Assembly: GCA_946405435.1 (NCBI GenBank)
Contig: CAMJHF010000004.1
Location: forward strand, 1 to 64,000
DNA length: 64,000 nt
Reading direction: 5' to 3'
From: an uncultured Bacteroidales bacterium
GTDB taxonomy: Bacteria > Bacteroidota > Bacteroidia > Bacteroidales > UBA932
The position numbers and the translations under genes were made by a program. A model generated the notes under the pieces. It worked only from the letters and a program-made list of their open reading frames with translations, did not search any database and was not told the origin of the DNA. Shown here one piece after another: positions 61,171 to 64,000 of the stretch. Numbering within the stretch: the first letter of the stretch is position 1; every line of letters begins with the position of its first letter.

Positions 61171-62180
61171 TGAAAAAAATCCTTGCCGCCCTGGTCTTCC
61201 TGCTTGGTGCAGTGGCCATCCTGGTCTCTTACAACTGGCTGAGAGACAATAAAATGTCTAATTTCTACGGCAAGGCCGACCTGTATGTCACCGAGTCCAC
61301 GACGCCGGAAGATGTCATCTCGTCGCTCAAGAGCCAACTCAAGGTGCTGAGCGAGCGCCGCCTGCGTAAGGTCTTCAAGGAAAAGGACGTGGCGAAGTAT
61401 ATCAAGCCCGGCCATTACAGGGTGGGCAGTTCCAATTCCAGCGTCTATGTGGCGCGTATGCTCAACAACGGCTGGCAGACTCCGGTCAGTTTCACCCTTG
61501 CCGGCTCGCTTCGCTCCAGGGAGGAGATCGCCCGCAAGATATCCCGCCAGATAAGGCTCGACTCCGCTGCGGTGTACGCCGCCCTGGAAGATTCCGCGTT
61601 CCTTGCAGCCTACGACACCACGCCCGAAACCTTCTATGAAGCTCTTTTCCCGGCTACCTACGAGATGTATTGGACTGCTGGCCTGAGCGACGTGCTGGAC
61701 CGCTGCCGCAAAGCTTCCGACGCATTCTGGACTGATGAAAACCTCACCAAGGCCGCCCGCGTGGGCCTTTCCCGCCGGCAGGTGATCACCCTCGCCTCTA
61801 TTGTGAAAGGGGAGTCACACTACAAGCCCGAACTGGACAAGATAGCCGGCGTTTATCTCAACCGCATTGCCCGCGGCATGCTCCTGCAGGCCGACCCGAC
61901 GGTGGCGTTCTGCTATGATTACAAGCTCAAAAGGATACTTTTCCGCCATCTGGAATTTGACTCCCCATACAATACCTATAAGTATCCGGGCCTTCCTCCC
62001 GGCCCTATATGCGTGCCGGATAAAGAGTATCTTGAGGCCGTTCTGAATCCGGACTACGGCGGGGGCAACCTTTACTTCTGCGCCAGCAAGAACCTGGACG
62101 GTACACATGTGTTCGCGAAGACGCTTGAAGGGCATAACCGTAATGCCAAAGCCTTTCAAGACGCATTAGATAAAAAATAA
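61170..62180 (+). CDS. mltG: Endolytic murein transglycosylase MltG
   Basis: This 336-residue protein has one N-terminal membrane span and a periplasmic YceG-like catalytic domain. Features include ALFPATYEMYW, TLASIVKGES with the likely catalytic Glu, VYLNRIARGMLLQADPTV, NTYKYPGLPPGPICVP and YFCASKNLDGTHVFAKTL. MltG cuts nascent glycan strands and so limits peptidoglycan chain length. It is coupled to the LysM glucosaminidase gene. Confidence 0.93.
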   Translation: MKKILAALVFLLGAVAILVSYNWLRDNKMSNFYGKADLYVTESTTPEDVISSLKSQLKVLSERRLRKVFKEKDVAKYIKPGHYRVGSSNSSVYVARMLNNGWQTPVSFTLAGSLRSREEIARKISRQIRLDSAAVYAALEDSAFLAAYDTTPETFYEALFPATYEMYWTAGLSDVLDRCRKASDAFWTDENLTKAARVGLSRRQVITLASIVKGESHYKPELDKIAGVYLNRIARGMLLQADPTVAFCYDYKLKRILFRHLEFDSPYNTYKYPGLPPGPICVPDKEYLEAVLNPDYGGGNLYFCASKNLDGTHVFAKTLEGHNRNAKAFQDALDKK

Positions 62181-62187
62181 AAGTTTT

Positions 62188-62218
62188 ATTGAATATTAAT
62201 AATTAATTTATATATTTG
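62188..62218 (+). promoter_or_regulatory. Promoter for the M16 peptidase gene
   Basis: TATATTTG (62211-62218) fits the -7 consensus; ATTG (62188-62191) lies 19 bp upstream as a -33 near-match. The surrounding DNA is AT-rich. The leader is about 20 bases. Confidence 0.65.
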
Positions 62219-62240
62219 CAAAAATTATTATCGTAAACCG

Positions 62241-64000
62241 ATGAAGAAAGTTTTGATTTTCCTTGCGGCTCTCATTGGTGCCGCCATTGTGGGGAACGCG
62301 CAGACACCCCTTCCCAACGACCCTGCCGTCAAGGTGGGCAAGCTGGACAACGGTCTGACTTACTACATCCGTCACAACGACAAGCCGGCCCAGCGCGCCG
62401 AGTTTTACCTGGCCACCCATGTAGGTGCAATCCAGGAAACTCCCGATCAGGACGGTCTTGCCCACTTCCTTGAGCACATGTGCTTCAACGGTCTCAAGAA
62501 CCTTCCCGGCAAACAGATGCTGGAGTATCTCCAGAGCATAGGTGCGGAGTTCGGCCGCAACATCAACGCCTCCACCGGTGTCGAGTCCACCCAGTACATG
62601 CTTAACAATATTCCTGTCACCCGCGAGGGTATCATCGACACATGCCTTCTCGTCATGCATGATTATTCCCACTTTGTGCTTTGTGAGCAGGAAGAGATCG
62701 ACAGCGAAAGGGGAGTCATCCTCGAGGAACGCCGCACCCGCCGCAACGCCCAGTGGCGTATCTACGAGCAGGCCAAGCAGTATATGTACAAGGGAACCAA
62801 GTATGCCGATTGCACCATCATCGGCAGTCAGGAGAACCTCGAGACATTCAAGCGCGAGAGCCTCGTCAACTTCTATCAGACTTGGTATCGTCCGGACAAT
62901 CAGGCACTTATAGTCGTTGGCGACATCGATCCCGATCAGATTCTCGCCAAGATTACGACCCTCTTCGCCGACATCCCTGCACCTGTGGATCCCAAGCAGA
63001 AGGACGTTATAAAGATTCCCGACAATGTGGAGCCCATCGTGGGTATCGTGACCGACCCGGAGATGCCCAACAGCGACATTGAAATCCTGTGGAAGAGCGA
63101 GCCCCTGCCTCGCGAATACAACAATACGGACGTTGCTTTCGTGACCGAACTGCTCAAGGATATCATCTCATCCGTCATGTACGAGCGCTTCCAGGACATT
63201 ACTGCCAAGCCTGACGCACCTTTCCTCTCCGGATCCCTTGGAATAGGCCAGATTTGCGAGACCTGCGAGGTTGTGTTCGGCGACGTTGCCTTCAAGGACG
63301 GACAGTTCGAGCCCGCCCTCAGGGCCTTCTACACCGAGGTAGAGAAGATGAAGCGTTTCGGATTCTCCGACGCCGAGGTGCAGCGCGCCAAGGACGATAT
63401 TCTCAGCAGCTACGAGAAGAGGGCAGAGGGTGCCGACAGCCGTAAGAACCCCGAGTTCATCCAGCCCCTTATCGGCAACTTCTTCAACAATACTCCTTAC
63501 ATGGAGCCCGCTACGGCCGCCCAGCTGGTGAAGATGCTCTTCCAGCAGATTCCCGCTTCCGCCATCAATCAGATGCTGCCCCAGCTGATTACCGACGAGA
63601 ACATGGTGATCATCTACAACGGTCCCCAGAAAGAAGGACTTGTCAATCCTACCGAGGCCCAGCTGCTGGACATCATCTCCTCTGTCAAGGCTTCCGAGAT
63701 TCAGGCCAACGCCGAAGAGCAGATCGACAGCGATTTCGTGGATCCTTCCAAGCTCAAGGGTGCCAAGGTCAAGAAGAGCGCCCAGCTGATCAAGGGCTTT
63801 GGCGAGTGGACCCTTGCCAATGGAGTGAAGGTTGCCTACCTGCCTACCGAGTTCAAGAAGGACCAGGTGCTCTTCCGCCTCGTCATGGACGGAGGCCAGT
63901 CGCTCATTCCAACCGAGGATCTTAAGTCCTTCGAGGGCAACGTATGGTCTTTGTTCCTGCGCAACAGCGGCGTGTCCAAGTACGGCTCCACCGCAGTCAG
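62241..64000 (+). CDS. M16-family zinc metallopeptidase, cut by the window end
   Basis: At least 586 residues are present and the frame is open to the last base, so the C-terminal part is missing. After a signal peptide (GNAQ) comes the inverted zinc motif HFLEH (75-79) and a later Glu-rich ERGVILEERRTRR expected to give the third zinc ligand. Typical family segments are GLAHFLEHMCFNG, YQTWYRPDNQALIVVGD and a second inactive-type half starting near TLANGVKVAYLP. It is a periplasmic protease of the pitrilysin or insulinase type. Bacteroidales carry long members of about 930 residues. Confidence 0.92.
   Translation, partial: MKKVLIFLAALIGAAIVGNAQTPLPNDPAVKVGKLDNGLTYYIRHNDKPAQRAEFYLATHVGAIQETPDQDGLAHFLEHMCFNGLKNLPGKQMLEYLQSIGAEFGRNINASTGVESTQYMLNNIPVTREGIIDTCLLVMHDYSHFVLCEQEEIDSERGVILEERRTRRNAQWRIYEQAKQYMYKGTKYADCTIIGSQENLETFKRESLVNFYQTWYRPDNQALIVVGDIDPDQILAKITTLFADIPAPVDPKQKDVIKIPDNVEPIVGIVTDPEMPNSDIEILWKSEPLPREYNNTDVAFVTELLKDIISSVMYERFQDITAKPDAPFLSGSLGIGQICETCEVVFGDVAFKDGQFEPALRAFYTEVEKMKRFGFSDAEVQRAKDDILSSYEKRAEGADSRKNPEFIQPLIGNFFNNTPYMEPATAAQLVKMLFQQIPASAINQMLPQLITDENMVIIYNGPQKEGLVNPTEAQLLDIISSVKASEIQANAEEQIDSDFVDPSKLKGAKVKKSAQLIKGFGEWTLANGVKVAYLPTEFKKDQVLFRLVMDGGQSLIPTEDLKSFEGNVWSLFLRNSGVSKYGSTAV

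Overview
The window comes from a member of the Bacteroidales (Bacteroidota). The evidence is two SusC/SusD outer-membrane pairs, many lipoproteins with a Cys lipobox, fimbrillin-like and BACON domains, a six-repeat ribosomal protein S1, Bacteroidetes-type promoters (TTTG at -33, TAnnTTTG at -7) and few Shine-Dalgarno sequences. Base composition is moderately GC-rich. The gene set suggests a gut-type, glycan-foraging organism. I cannot name the genus. I saw no tRNA, rRNA, CRISPR array, insertion sequence or phage gene, and apart from the first 276 bases no gap between genes exceeds 300 bases.

Region A (1-19089, plus strand). After a tandem terminator-like repeat and a fimbrillin-like lipoprotein comes one tightly packed gene string. 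It holds an ABC ATPase, two tandem GldF/GldG-type membrane proteins, two tandem short MutS-like ATPases, then SusC, SusD, a DUF4843 lipoprotein, a PKD-like lipoprotein, a lipoprotein family II pyrophosphatase and a secreted endonuclease/exonuclease/phosphatase-fold protein. Many junctions are ATGA or TAATG overlaps, so the import genes and the MutS-like genes are probably co-transcribed. The two secreted enzymes point to a phosphate-containing substrate.

Region B (19091-20966) holds nadD and a Gfo/Idh/MocA oxidoreductase.

Region C (21016-51768) is a large hexosamine-glycan utilisation locus. About 20 minus-strand genes run from a DeoR-family repressor (46060) through an AgaS-like SIS protein, SusC, SusD, two [CBM9-like lipoprotein + DUF4874/DUF4832] modules, a DUF5106-like lipoprotein, an alkaline phosphatase, a third DUF4832 protein, a duplicated [~50-residue peptide + lipoprotein] unit, a DMT transporter, a fimbrillin/SdiA-regulated hybrid, a CE7 esterase and a NahK-like kinase to a GH109 enzyme. 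Divergently transcribed are a PfkB kinase, a GH36 enzyme and two secreted tyrosine-phosphatase-like proteins. TTTCGTTT-type repeats lie between the two arms. GH109, GH36, NahK and AgaS together suggest GalNAc-containing glycans such as mucin O-glycans.

Region D (51777-64000) is mostly housekeeping: gmk, fba, corA, a lipoprotein galM, mntP-recR-pnuC, rpsA, rnz, a LysM glucosaminidase, mltG and an M16 peptidase cut by the window end.
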